From positions 28,051 through 92,050 of the forward strand of contig NZ_JADMKU010000017.1 in assembly GCF_018219815.1 (NCBI RefSeq): DNA of 64,000 bases. Reading direction: 5' to 3'. Below the pieces are notes generated by a model. The model was given only the letters and a program-made list of their open reading frames with translations. It ran no database searches and had not been told where the DNA came from. The position numbers and the translations under genes are program-made. The DNA comes from Thalassovita aquimarina (lineage in GTDB: Bacteria; Pseudomonadota; Alphaproteobacteria; Rhodobacterales; Rhodobacteraceae). Positions 8,587-18,070 of this stretch are shown piece by piece; the first letter of the stretch is position 1; each line of letters starts with the position of its first letter.

Positions 8587-11571
8587 TCAGCTCAGCGCCT
8601 CGTCGCACCGTTTACAGGTGCCGGGATGGCTGTGGGTTCCCACATCGGGCAGGATTTTCCAGCAGCGCTGACACTTTTCGCCTTCGGCTTTTTCGAACAC
8701 CACGCCGACGCCCTCGATCTCCGGCAGGCGGAACGCCTCGGCCGGCAGCGGATCGCCGGTCAGCAGGATATCGGAGGTGATGCAGATATCGTCGAAGCTC
8801 ACCGATTTCAGCGCCGCCAGCATGTCGGCATCGCGGACATGTACAACCGGCGCCGCTTCCAGCGAGGCACCAATCACCTTGTCGGTGCGCTGCACCTCCA
8901 ACGCGGCGGTGACCACGCGGCGGGCCTGACGCACCCGCGCCCATTTCGCCGCCAGCGGTTCATTGAGCCAATCGGCAGGCGTTTCCGGGATGTCGACCAG
9001 ATGGACCGAACTGTCATCGCCCGGGAACCGTTCCAGCCACACCTCTTCCATGGTGAAGACCAGGATCGGTGCCAGCCAGGTGGTCAGCCGGTGGAACAGG
9101 ATATCCAGAACGGTCCGCGCGGCACGGCGGCGGGCGGTGTCGCCGTCGCAATACAGCGCGTCCTTGCGGATGTCGAAGTAGAACGCCGACAGGTCCACCG
9201 TGGCGAAATTGAACACGGCCGAGAACACGCCCTGGAAATCGAACGACTGGTAGCCCGAACGGACCTTGTGATCCAGCTCCGCCAAGCGGTGCAGCACCCA
9301 TTGTTCCAGTTCCGGCATGTCGGCGGGATCGACGCGGTCGGCCTCGGTAAACCCGCTCAGCGATCCCAGCATGAAGCGCAGCGTGTTGCGCAGCCGGCGA
9401 TAGCTGTCGGCGACCCCTTTCAGGATCTCCGGCCCGATCCGCTGGTCGGCGGTGTAATCGGTCTGCGCCACCCAAAGCCGCAGGATGTCGGCGCCGTATT
9501 GCTGCACCACTTTTTCCGGCACGATCGTGTTGCCGAGAGATTTGGACATCTTGTTGCCCTTCTCGTCCAGCGTGAAGCCGTGGGTCACCACGTTGCGATA
9601 GGGCGCACGCCCCATCGTGCCGCAAGCCTGCAGCAGCGATGAATGGAACCAGCCGCGGTGCTGGTCGGTGCCTTCCATGTAAACGTCGGCGATCCCGTCT
9701 TCGGTCCCGTCCTCGCGGTCGCGCAGCACGAAGGCATGGGTCGACCCGCTGTCGAACCACACGTCCAGAACGTCGAACACCTGATCCCAGTCCTCGGCGT
9801 TGTAATCGTTGCCGAGGAACCGTTCCTTGGCGCCCTCTTCGTACCAGCAATCCGCGCCCTCGGCTTCGAACGCATCAAAGATGCGCTTGTTCACCGCCTC
9901 GTCGCGCAGCAGGAAATCGGGATCGGTAGGCAGCGCCCCCTTCTTGGTGAAGCAGGTCAGCGGCACGCCCCAGGCGCGCTGACGGCTCAGCACCCAGTCG
10001 GGGCGGCTTTCGATCATCGAATACAGCCGGTTGCGCCCGGTCTGCGGCGTCCATTTCACCAGCTGGTCGATGGAATTCAGTGCCCGTTCGCGGATCGTCC
10101 TGCCATAGGCGTCCTGCCCGTCGCCGACTTCCTTGTCGACGGCGGCGAACCATTGCGGCGTGTTGCGGAAGATCACCGGCGCCTTGGAGCGCCACGAGTG
10201 CGGGTAGGAGTGGGTGATCCGGCCACGCGCGATGATGCCGCCAACCTCGACCAGCTTGTCGATCACGGCGGCGTTGGCCTTGTCTTCCTTGCCCTTGTGG
10301 TTGAACACCTTGAGCCCGGCAAAGAACGGCACATGCGGCAAGAATTCGCTTTCCTCGCCGACGTTGTGGGTCATCCGGTCGATCCAGTTGCGCTTGACGA
10401 AACATTCATAGTCGTCGGCGCCGTGGCTCGGCGCGGTGTGCACGAAACCGGTGCCGGCATCGTCGGTGACGTGATCGCCGTCGATCATCGGCACGTCGTA
10501 ATCCCAGAATCCGTCGGCGCCGTCGATCCCCGCGAAGGGATGGGCACAGACAACGCCTTCAAATTCAGCCGGGTCCACGCTACGGACACGAGTGAATTCC
10601 GTGACGCGCGACTTGGTCAGCGCATCTTCAGCCAGCGTATCCGCGAAGAGGTAAAGATCACCCTGCTTGGTCCAGCTTTCTTCCTGCGTCGCGTCTACTC
10701 GATAGAGCCCGTAAGCGATCTTGGGGTTATAGGCGACGGCCTTGTTCGACGGGATCGTCCAGGGAGTCGTGGTCCAAATTACGACTTTCGCACCTGCCAG
10801 AGGACCAGTGTTTGCCGATTTCCCCGCCGCTGATTCACCGACCACATCAGCGGACCAATCGCCAACAATCGCTTCCCCGGCCTTGACGATTCCGAACGGC
10901 ACCCAGATCGTGTGCGACTTGTGATCGTGATACTCGATCTCGGCCTCGGCCAGCGCGGTCTTTTCCACCGGCGACCACATCACGGGCTTCGACCCCTGAT
11001 AGAGCGTGCCGTTCATCAGGAATTTCATGAACTCGTCGGAAATCACCGCCTCGGCATGGTAATCCATCGTCAAGTAGGGATCGGCCCAGTTGCCGGTGAT
11101 GCCCAGCCGCTTGAATTCCTCGCGCTGGATATCGACCCATTCATCGGCAAAGGCGCGGCATTCGCGGCGGAAATCCACCACGTTCACCTCGTCCTTGTTC
11201 TTGCCCTTGGCGCGGTACTGTTCCTCGATCTTCCATTCGATCGGCAGCCCGTGACAATCCCAGCCCGGCACGTAACGCGCGTCAAAGCCCATCATCTGGT
11301 GGCTGCGCACGATCATGTCCTTGATCGTCTTGTTCAGCGCGTGACCGATATGCAAGTGGCCGTTGGCGTAGGGCGGGCCGTCATGCAGGGTGAAGGGCTG
11401 GCGCGAACCGTCCTTGGCCTTGTCGCGCAGGCAGTCGTAAACGCCGATCTCGTTCCACCGGGCCAGCCAGCCGGGTTCGCGCTTGGGCAGGCCCGCGCGC
11501 ATCGGGAAATCCGTCTGCGGCAGGTTCAGGGTATCTTTGTAGTCAGCGGTTTGCGGGGTATCGGCGCACAT
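8587..11571 (-). CDS. ileS: Isoleucine--tRNA ligase
   Basis: 994 residues. Class I signature motifs are the HIGH-type HLHIGH at 72-77 within PPYANGHLHIGHALNK and KMSKS in DEKGNKMSKSLGN. The CP1 editing domain lies between them, and an anticodon-binding domain follows. The C-terminus carries a zinc finger with CQRC and CKRC pairs. The enzyme charges tRNA-Ile and hydrolyses mis-charged Val-tRNA. The length and the C-terminal zinc finger fit the common bacterial IleS. The open frame on the opposite strand is a shadow. It ends at a clear terminator (8545-8575). Confidence 0.97.
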   Translation of the reverse strand: MCADTPQTADYKDTLNLPQTDFPMRAGLPKREPGWLARWNEIGVYDCLRDKAKDGSRQPFTLHDGPPYANGHLHIGHALNKTIKDMIVRSHQMMGFDARYVPGWDCHGLPIEWKIEEQYRAKGKNKDEVNVVDFRRECRAFADEWVDIQREEFKRLGITGNWADPYLTMDYHAEAVISDEFMKFLMNGTLYQGSKPVMWSPVEKTALAEAEIEYHDHKSHTIWVPFGIVKAGEAIVGDWSADVVGESAAGKSANTGPLAGAKVVIWTTTPWTIPSNKAVAYNPKIAYGLYRVDATQEESWTKQGDLYLFADTLAEDALTKSRVTEFTRVRSVDPAEFEGVVCAHPFAGIDGADGFWDYDVPMIDGDHVTDDAGTGFVHTAPSHGADDYECFVKRNWIDRMTHNVGEESEFLPHVPFFAGLKVFNHKGKEDKANAAVIDKLVEVGGIIARGRITHSYPHSWRSKAPVIFRNTPQWFAAVDKEVGDGQDAYGRTIRERALNSIDQLVKWTPQTGRNRLYSMIESRPDWVLSRQRAWGVPLTCFTKKGALPTDPDFLLRDEAVNKRIFDAFEAEGADCWYEEGAKERFLGNDYNAEDWDQVFDVLDVWFDSGSTHAFVLRDREDGTEDGIADVYMEGTDQHRGWFHSSLLQACGTMGRAPYRNVVTHGFTLDEKGNKMSKSLGNTIVPEKVVQQYGADILRLWVAQTDYTADQRIGPEILKGVADSYRRLRNTLRFMLGSLSGFTEADRVDPADMPELEQWVLHRLAELDHKVRSGYQSFDFQGVFSAVFNFATVDLSAFYFDIRKDALYCDGDTARRRAARTVLDILFHRLTTWLAPILVFTMEEVWLERFPGDDSSVHLVDIPETPADWLNEPLAAKWARVRQARRVVTAALEVQRTDKVIGASLEAAPVVHVRDADMLAALKSVSFDDICITSDILLTGDPLPAEAFRLPEIEGVGVVFEKAEGEKCQRCWKILPDVGTHSHPGTCKRCDEALS

Positions 11572-11826
11572 TTCGGGCGTCCTTCAGAAAATATTCGTCT
11601 GTCTGGGTTCAGGGCGGCGCGGGTTCCCATACGCCTTGTCCCGGCGGCTCGTCTCAAATCAGAGCGCCGGGCTTGTAATTCGAATAATGATGGCCATGCG
11701 ATGCCTCATGCCCCGCGTTATAGGCCCGCGCGCGGGCAGCGTCCAGTGGCGGAAGCGCGGCGCTTTGGCCCTTTCGCCCAACTGCCGCGATGCGGTAGGT
11801 TCGGCACAAATTCCGGAGAGTCGACG

Positions 11827-12234
11827 ATGACCGCCCTTCCCCCGCGTTTCGACGTGACCCGCGATGAGATCGAGCGGGTCGTGAAAAGCTTTTACGAACT
11901 GGTGCGCCAGCATCCCGGCCTCGGGCCGGTCTTCGCAGCGCATGTGACCGACTGGCCCGCGCACGAGCGGAAGATCGTCGCCTTCTGGGCCAATTCGATC
12001 CTGCACGAACGCGGCTATGACGGCAATCCGGTGCAGGTGCACCGCGACGCCGGCAATGTCCGCCCCGGCATGTTCGATCCCTGGCTGGCACTGTTCGACC
12101 TGACCCTGCGCGAGGAACTGCGCCCCGAGCAGGCCGAAGCCTGGTCGGCGCTGGCCCACAAGATAGGCCGCAGCCTGCGCGCGGCCGTGGTAGAGAAAAT
12201 ACAAGGTCCCGGCGGCGTGCCGATCCTGCGCTGA
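11827..12234 (+). CDS. Group III truncated hemoglobin
   Basis: 135 residues from the ATG at 11827, which has GGAGAG at 11815-11820. A much longer open frame extends upstream without a usable signal and covers the antisense of ileS, so it is ignored. The sequence shows the 2-over-2 globin core: a helix with FYELVRQHPGLGPVF, then WPAHERKIVAFWANSI, with the expected proximal histidine in the following HRDAGN segment. The lack of a glycine-rich pre-helix is typical of group III (trHbP). Such proteins bind haem and are usually linked to oxygen or nitric oxide chemistry; the partner is unknown here. It is divergent from ileS. Confidence 0.85.
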   Translation: MTALPPRFDVTRDEIERVVKSFYELVRQHPGLGPVFAAHVTDWPAHERKIVAFWANSILHERGYDGNPVQVHRDAGNVRPGMFDPWLALFDLTLREELRPEQAEAWSALAHKIGRSLRAAVVEKIQGPGGVPILR

Positions 12235-12953
12235 CGATAACCGAACCCCGCCGCATTTTCCGGATTTGGCGCCCGGTCTTTCACAGCAATGCCGGCGTAA
12301 AACCTGAGCCATCCCCCGGGAATCGGACAATGACGCGAGCGACGAGTTGCTGTCTGCCGATCTTCGGCGAAAAGGGGATCACAGATGCCGAACGGCAAAC
12401 GGCATTCGCCCCGGACCAAAGGCAAAGCGGCATCCTAAGCTTCCCATTGCAGCAGCAACGCTCTGCAGCAGAAGCTGGATAGGCCAGTTTCTCTCTCGGA
12501 AAGCCGGTTTTGACGGATTGGGTGCAGGTGAAATGGCGGAGAATAAGTCCTTAGTATATTTGACACAAGGCATTAAAATTATTAATATTTTTTCAAGCAA
12601 CCGCAGAAAATACCACATTTAATACCACAGCATGACAGACAGCCGACATTAACCATACATTGGCCCTGCAAAGCTCATATTTGCGTTTAGGCAACCCAAA
12701 CCGGACATCCAGCAGAAGGCTGGGCGTCTAGGTCATACATGGATTTCAGGCAGGAAGCAGCAGTTTTCTGCGAGCGCCAATGCTTTGTAATGGAGGGCGG
12801 GAAGGAGAGTTTCGCTGCGGATCGCTCGAACGTCCGTTACGCGGACAAACCCTTCATTCGGCACGTATGTTTAAAAAGCCACTTTCCGGATTCGCATCAG
12901 ATTTACACTTTTCCTTCGCGAACCGGTTTAAATCGGCTGATCACCGTCTGCGT
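12235..12953. other. Intergenic region without a recognisable gene
   Basis: 719 bp between the globin gene and the end of the acyl-CoA synthetase gene. Short open frames occur but lack ribosome sites and family features. A strongly AT-rich patch at about 12540-12640 stands out from the GC-rich surroundings. No tRNA, terminator with T-tract, or copy of the dispersed repeat core was seen. Confidence 0.6.
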
Positions 12954-14555
12954 TCAGGTGAAGCCAAGCGCTTCCCTAATCTGACGCTTCATGATCTTGC
13001 CGTTCGCGTTCCGCGGCAGCGGCGTTTCCTGCAATGAGAAGCTTTCAGGACATTTGTAATCCGCGAGATTTCCAGCGCAATGCTGGCGCAGCCTGTCTTC
13101 ATCGATTCCGTCCTCCGCAATGGACAGAACCGCGTGGACCCGTTCGCCAAGGATCGGGCAAGGCTTGGCGACCACTGCAGCTTCGAACACGCCGGGATAG
13201 GCGGTGAGCACGCTTTCGACCTCGGACGAAAACACCTTGTGCCCGCCCCGGTTGACCAGGTCCTTCTTACGGTCGTGAACATAGACGAAGCCGTCTTCGT
13301 CGACCGATCCGACATCTCCGGATTTCCAGAACCCGGCCACGAATTCGTGTTCCGTGGCTTCGGGATTGTTCCAGTATCCCGGCACGGTCATCGCGCCCCT
13401 GATCCACAATTCCCCGGAGGTGCCCGCCGGCACTTCCCGTCCGGTTTCATCCATCACGCAGATTTCGGCGCCCGGCACCGGCAGTCCGACCGACAGCCGC
13501 CGCCGCGCGGTTTCCGCGACGGGCATCGCCGTTGCCGGCGAGGTCAGTTCGGTTGCGCCATAGACGTTCATCAGGCCAAGCCCAGGCAAAGCGTCCGCCA
13601 TGCGTTCGATCGTGGCCGCGGGCATCGGCGCGCCGCCATAGCCGCCGATGCGCCAGGCCGCTAGGTCGTAATCCGACAGCGTCGCCCGGTGCAGGCACAG
13701 GTTATACATCGCCGGTACCATCACGCTGAAGGTCATGGCTTCACGCGCGGCGGTTTCTAGGAAGGGCTGGACCGAGAATTCCCGCATCACGACGAGCGTC
13801 CCGGCCGCGCGCACGACCGTGTGGATGCCCGCGACCAGCCCGGTGACGTGGTTCATCGGCACAACCATGATGCTGCAATCGTCCGGCCCGAGATCCATCA
13901 TGGTGACGAAGTTCGTCGCCGAATGAACGATCCCGAGCCCGGTCAGGATCGCCCCCTTCGGCACGCCGGTCGTGCCAGAGGTATAGAGGATCGAAGCGGC
14001 GTCTTCCTCGCCGGTTTCGGCTGTCCGGGTCAGGGGAGGGGCGGCAAAAAGCGCCTCATACTCCTCGAATCCCGGGGCGCCACCGACCGAGATCCGGACC
14101 GCGAGCCCGGGCGCATCGCCAGCATCGGGGATGAGCGAAGTGAATTCCTCCTCCGTGACCACCGCCTTGGCCCCCGAATTGACCAGCGCGTGCCGGATAC
14201 CGGGCCGCTGGTCGCGGACGCTGAGAGGCACGGTTACTGCGCCAACCTGCGCCGCGGCATAGACAAGCACCACGAAAGGAATGCCGTTGCCAAGCAGCAG
14301 TGCGATGCGGTCGCCCTGTCCTAGGCCGCGCGCGGCAAGGCTGGACGCAACGCGCGCAACCTCGTCGGACAGCGCACGGTAGCTCAACCGCCGGCCCGCG
14401 CAGACAAGCGCGGTGCGATCGGGGTGATGGGCAACCGCTTCGGAAAGCATGGCGAACACGTTCGCCGGACGCTCGGGATAGCAATCGACGACCCGGTTGC
14501 CGAAATGGCGTTCACGGCGCAGCGGGGCGCTCCAACTATAATTAGTCACGGTCAT
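12954..14555 (-). CDS. Acyl-CoA synthetase (AMP-forming)
   Basis: 533 residues of the ANL superfamily. The P-loop YTSGTTGVPKG is at 191-201, the A5-type motif YGATELTSP follows near residue 335, and the adenylate-binding SGDVGSVDEDGFVYV with the hinge DRKKDLVNRGGHKVF lies near 415-445. The catalytic lysine is in NGKIMKRQ near the C-terminus. It activates a carboxylic acid to its CoA thioester using ATP. It is the last gene of an eight-gene minus-strand operon, 13 bp after the acyl-CoA dehydrogenase, so its substrate is probably the acid imported by the Liv-type transporter. The exact acid is not deducible. Confidence 0.9.
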   Translation of the reverse strand: MTVTNYSWSAPLRRERHFGNRVVDCYPERPANVFAMLSEAVAHHPDRTALVCAGRRLSYRALSDEVARVASSLAARGLGQGDRIALLLGNGIPFVVLVYAAAQVGAVTVPLSVRDQRPGIRHALVNSGAKAVVTEEEFTSLIPDAGDAPGLAVRISVGGAPGFEEYEALFAAPPLTRTAETGEEDAASILYTSGTTGVPKGAILTGLGIVHSATNFVTMMDLGPDDCSIMVVPMNHVTGLVAGIHTVVRAAGTLVVMREFSVQPFLETAAREAMTFSVMVPAMYNLCLHRATLSDYDLAAWRIGGYGGAPMPAATIERMADALPGLGLMNVYGATELTSPATAMPVAETARRRLSVGLPVPGAEICVMDETGREVPAGTSGELWIRGAMTVPGYWNNPEATEHEFVAGFWKSGDVGSVDEDGFVYVHDRKKDLVNRGGHKVFSSEVESVLTAYPGVFEAAVVAKPCPILGERVHAVLSIAEDGIDEDRLRQHCAGNLADYKCPESFSLQETPLPRNANGKIMKRQIREALGFT

Positions 14556-14568
14556 TCCGGCATGCTCC

Positions 14569-15819
14569 TCAATGCGGCCGAACGTAGTGTTGCAGGTTGC
14601 GGCCGCGCGCCTCGCGGGCCTTTTTCAATTCGTCCCGGGCGACGACCATCATGTGGACCTCGTCCGGCCCGTCGATGAAACGCAGCGCCCGGCCCCATGT
14701 CCACAGATAGCTGAGCGGCGTGTCCGGCGTGATACCCGCCGCGCCGAACACCTGCATGGCGCGGTCGAGAACGGTGGTCTGCAACCGTGCCGCCACCACC
14801 TTGATCGCCGACACGTCGACGCGGGCGGCGCGGGCGCCTTCGTTGTCCATCCGCCACGCGGCGCGTAGCATCAGCAGTCGCGCCTGGTCGATTTCGAAGC
14901 GGGATTGCGCGATCCAGTCCTGGATATTGGCGCGGTCGGCCAGGGGGCGGCCGAAGGTCTGCCGTTCGAGAGCCCGGTCGCACATCATCTCGAGCGCCAG
15001 TTCGCATTGGCCGATCGTGCGCATGCAGTGATGAATCCGCCCCGGTCCAAGCCGCGCCTGCGCAAGCATGAACCCGTCGCCTTCGTTGCTGAGGATGTTT
15101 TCGACCGGTACGCGGACGTTTCGATAGACCACTTCGCAATGCCCTTCATGGGCATGGTGATGCATGATCGGCACGTCGCGGACCACCTCGACGCCGGGCG
15201 TATCCATCGGCACAAGGATGAAGCTGTGCTTGCTGTGACGGTCCGCGTCGGGACTGCCATCCGAAACGCCGAACACGATGGCGAGTTGCGCGTTCGGGTG
15301 CTTGGCGCCGGTCGAGAACCACTTGCGCCCGTTGATCACGTAATGATCTCCGTCCCGCTTGATGGTTGTGGAAAGGTTCGTGAGGTCTGAGGACGACACA
15401 TCGGGTTCGGTCAGCCCTACGATCGAGCGGATTTCCCCCATCATCAGGGGTTCGAGCCAGCGCTTCTTCTGTTCCGGCGTGCCGAATTTCTTGAGGATTT
15501 CCATGTTGCCCGTATCCGGGGCGGAACAGTTGAAAACTTCCGAACTCCAGTAAACGCGGCCCATGATTTCCGCCAGCGGCGCGTATTCCAAGTTGCTCAG
15601 CCGGGTGCCGGGTTCATCTTCTTCCAGATCGGGCAGGAACAGGTTCCACAGCCCCGCCTCGAACGCCTTGGCCTTCAGTTTGTTCAGAAGATCCAGAGGA
15701 TATTCGCCGCGCGCCACGGTTTCGTGGAATTCCTGGTTCGCGGGCAATACGTGCTGTGCCATGAAGGTTTCGAGCCGTTCCATCATATCGCGGGTGTTGG
15801 CGCTGTAGTCGAAATCCAT
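14569..15819 (-). CDS. Acyl-CoA dehydrogenase family protein
   Basis: 416 residues from the ATG at 15819, which has AAGGAG nine bases upstream. Upstream alternatives at 15849 and 15852 overlap the GntR stop codon. The FAD-dependent fold shows all three domains: the helical N-terminal part, the beta domain with LTEPDVSSSDL and INGRKWFSTGA, and the C-terminal helices ending in QVFGAAGITPDTPLSYLW and ALRFIDGPDEVH. It oxidises an acyl-CoA to the enoyl-CoA and passes electrons to ETF. Length and motifs fit the ACAD10/11- or CaiA-like branch rather than short-chain FadE. It sits between the regulator and the acyl-CoA synthetase of one operon. Confidence 0.9.
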   Translation of the reverse strand: MDFDYSANTRDMMERLETFMAQHVLPANQEFHETVARGEYPLDLLNKLKAKAFEAGLWNLFLPDLEEDEPGTRLSNLEYAPLAEIMGRVYWSSEVFNCSAPDTGNMEILKKFGTPEQKKRWLEPLMMGEIRSIVGLTEPDVSSSDLTNLSTTIKRDGDHYVINGRKWFSTGAKHPNAQLAIVFGVSDGSPDADRHSKHSFILVPMDTPGVEVVRDVPIMHHHAHEGHCEVVYRNVRVPVENILSNEGDGFMLAQARLGPGRIHHCMRTIGQCELALEMMCDRALERQTFGRPLADRANIQDWIAQSRFEIDQARLLMLRAAWRMDNEGARAARVDVSAIKVVAARLQTTVLDRAMQVFGAAGITPDTPLSYLWTWGRALRFIDGPDEVHMMVVARDELKKAREARGRNLQHYVRPH

Positions 15820-15848
15820 CTGTTCTGTCTCCTTCGGAAGTTCGGGCA

Positions 15849-16598
15849 TCACCCTTTGGGCTTTGCGAAATGTGCGGCTATGGGTTTGTCCAACGGCAGT
15901 CCGGCAAGAACGAAACCGCGGCGGAAGTCCTCGATATGCTTGTGCATCCAGTCGCGCGCGGTGGGGGCATCGCCGTCGCGGATCGCGTCAATGATCCGCT
16001 GATGCGCGACGAGCTGCCGCCCGGTCGCTTGCGGCAGCCGGTCGACGAGCCGCTCCATCCCGGCATAGAGAAGATGGCCGATCGGTTCGCGGCACATCTG
16101 CAAAACGCGGTTCTGGCTCGCCGCCGCGACGAGAGAATGGAACTCGGTATCCAGACGAACGGTGTCGCGGCCGCTTCCGGTGGCGGCTTCAAGCGCGCGC
16201 TGGACCTTTTCGAGAGCTGCGATATCCGCCTTCCTGGCATGCAAGGCGGCCTGTTCGGCGGCGAGGGGTTCGGTGGCGATGGCCACGCTCCACAACTCCT
16301 CGAAGCTTACTTCCAGCATCCGCAGGGCCCGGCTCTGCCGGGAGGCAAGTTCGTTCATGCGGGGCAGGCAGACCTCGAGTTTGCGGGGCGACACGCGCTG
16401 CACGAAGCCGTCGCTTTCAAGCCGCCGGATCCCTTCGCGCACTGTCGAGCGGTTCACGCTGAACATCGTCGCCATTTCCTGTTCCGACGGCAACCTGTCA
16501 CCGGGTTTCAAGCCACCAGCAAGGATCTGCGCCTCGATTTCCGAGGATACCTGTTCATACGCGTGTTTGACACGCAGGGTCTTGGGTTCGAGCGCCAT
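15849..16598 (-). CDS. GntR family transcriptional regulator (FadR/FCD type)
   Basis: 249 residues. The winged helix-turn-helix is at about 12-80 (LKPGDRLPSEQEMA, then VNRSTVREGIRRLES). It is followed by an all-helical FCD effector domain with the conserved LDTEFHSLVAAAS segment and a later histidine (VAHQRIIDAI) that would hold a metal for a carboxylate ligand. It lies inside the transporter/acyl-CoA operon, 45 bp after the LivF-like gene. It most likely controls that operon in response to the imported acid or its CoA ester (inference). Confidence 0.9.
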   Translation of the reverse strand: MALEPKTLRVKHAYEQVSSEIEAQILAGGLKPGDRLPSEQEMATMFSVNRSTVREGIRRLESDGFVQRVSPRKLEVCLPRMNELASRQSRALRMLEVSFEELWSVAIATEPLAAEQAALHARKADIAALEKVQRALEAATGSGRDTVRLDTEFHSLVAAASQNRVLQMCREPIGHLLYAGMERLVDRLPQATGRQLVAHQRIIDAIRDGDAPTARDWMHKHIEDFRRGFVLAGLPLDKPIAAHFAKPKG

Positions 16599-16643
16599 GA
16601 GTTTTCGTTTTCCGCAGCCTATCCGCCTTCGTATTGCGTCGTT

Positions 16644-17321
16644 CTACCCCTTTTCCAGTTCGGGTGCGATCTGGTTCCTACGGGTAATTTCGCCGCGTTC
16701 GATCAGGTGTTCGCATTCCAGCAGTTCCGAGGAATGGCTGAGTTCCGACTGAGCGATGAGAACCGATAGCCCTTCACCTTTCAGTGAGGCGATCACCTCG
16801 GAAATCCGCTTGGCAAGAGCCGGGGCAACGCCCTCGAACGGTTCATCGAGAAGCAGCAGCCTGCGCCCCGCGATCAGGGCGCGGCCAAGCGCCACCAGCT
16901 TCTGTTGCCCCCCCGAAAGCAAAAGCGCCTTGCGGCCCGCCATGTCCGTCAGTTCCGGCATCAGCCCATAGACGAAATCCAGCCCGGCCTTGCCGTCGAT
17001 CTCGGCATTCACCCAGGCTGGCAGCAGCATGTTTTCCTCCACCGTCAATTCGGGCACCAGCCGACGGTCTTCGGGCATGTATCCGAAACCAAGTCGGGCA
17101 CGGTCGCGCGCGGGCATCGCCGAGATGTCCTGCCCGTTCCAAATCACCTTGCCGCCCGACATGGACGCCAGCCCGGTGATCGTGCGCATGATGGTGGTTT
17201 TCCCCGCGCCGTTGCGACCGATCAGCCCCGCGCGTTCGCCGGTGTTCAGTTCCAGCGTGACGCCGCGCAGGATCGGCGCGGCCTGGATCGACACTTCGAC
17301 ATTTTCGAGTTTCAGGCTCAT
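16644..17321 (-). CDS. Branched-chain amino acid-type ABC transporter ATP-binding protein (LivF-like)
   Basis: 225 residues. Walker A is GRNGAGKTT (35-43), the signature is LLSGGQQ, Walker B is LLLLDEPFEG, and the H-loop position has a glutamine (LIAQ) rather than histidine, common in LivF proteins. It pairs with the LivG-like ATPase to power uptake. It overlaps the preceding livG-like gene by four bases. Liv-type systems outside enteric bacteria carry many substrates, including aromatic acids and amides. Confidence 0.9.
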   Translation of the reverse strand: MSLKLENVEVSIQAAPILRGVTLELNTGERAGLIGRNGAGKTTIMRTITGLASMSGGKVIWNGQDISAMPARDRARLGFGYMPEDRRLVPELTVEENMLLPAWVNAEIDGKAGLDFVYGLMPELTDMAGRKALLLSGGQQKLVALGRALIAGRRLLLLDEPFEGVAPALAKRISEVIASLKGEGLSVLIAQSELSHSSELLECEHLIERGEITRRNQIAPELEKG

Positions 17322-18070
17322 GCCGTCACCCCCGTCACGTATTTTTGCACATCCGGGTCCGTCAGCACCTCGTCGGGGGCATCGTTGGCGATGATGCGCC
17401 CGTCGTAGAAGGCCAGCACCCGTTCGGAATAGCGCGTGACGATATCCATGTCGTGTTCGACGAAAATGATGGTCACGCCTTCTGCTTTCAACGCATCGAT
17501 CACCAGGTCCATGATCGGGAATTTTTCGTCCGCGGCCACGCCCGAGGTCGGTTCGTCCAGCAGCATGATCCTTGTGTCGCCCGCCATGGCCATCGCGATG
17601 TCGAGAAGCTTCTTCACCCCGCCGGAAAGTTCGGGGATCAGGCGGTTGCGGTGATCGGCGATGCCGAAGCGTTCCAGCGTCTCCAGCACCTTGTCGCGCG
17701 CCTCAGCCGAATGCGCCGGCCGCAGAAGCGATGGCGATCGGCTACCATGGATCGTCGTGGCGACCAGCATGTTTTCCTCCACCGTCAGATCGTTGCAAAG
17801 CTGCGCAATCTGGAAGGAGCGGTGAATTCCAAGCTGGGTGATCTTGCGCGGCGACAACCCGGTGATGTCGCGGCCAAGAAACGAGATGCTGCCGGAATTG
17901 GGTTTCAGATAACCGGTGACCATGTTGACGAAGGTGGTCTTGCCCGCGCCGTTAGTTCCGATCAGGGAATAGACCGCCCCGGCAGGCACCTGCACGGTGA
18001 TGTCCTGCGCCGCGGTGACCGCGCCAAAGCGTTTCTGGACATCCCTCACGTCGAGAATTGCCTGACTCAT
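17318..18070 (-). CDS. Branched-chain amino acid-type ABC transporter ATP-binding protein (LivG-like)
   Basis: 250 residues. Walker A is GTNGAGKTT, the signature region is ELSGGVKK, Walker B is IMLLDEPTSG and the H-loop is FVEHDMD. The longer Q-loop to signature insert (ATTIHGSRSPSLL) is typical of LivG. It overlaps both neighbours by four bases, consistent with one translationally coupled transport operon. Confidence 0.9.
   Translation of the reverse strand: MSQAILDVRDVQKRFGAVTAAQDITVQVPAGAVYSLIGTNGAGKTTFVNMVTGYLKPNSGSISFLGRDITGLSPRKITQLGIHRSFQIAQLCNDLTVEENMLVATTIHGSRSPSLLRPAHSAEARDKVLETLERFGIADHRNRLIPELSGGVKKLLDIAMAMAGDTRIMLLDEPTSGVAADEKFPIMDLVIDALKAEGVTIIFVEHDMDIVTRYSERVLAFYDGRIIANDAPDEVLTDPDVQKYVTGVTA

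Noticed and set aside
10912..12234. 440-residue frame ending in the globin
   Set aside because: Only the last 135 codons match a globin and have a ribosome site; the rest is antisense to ileS.
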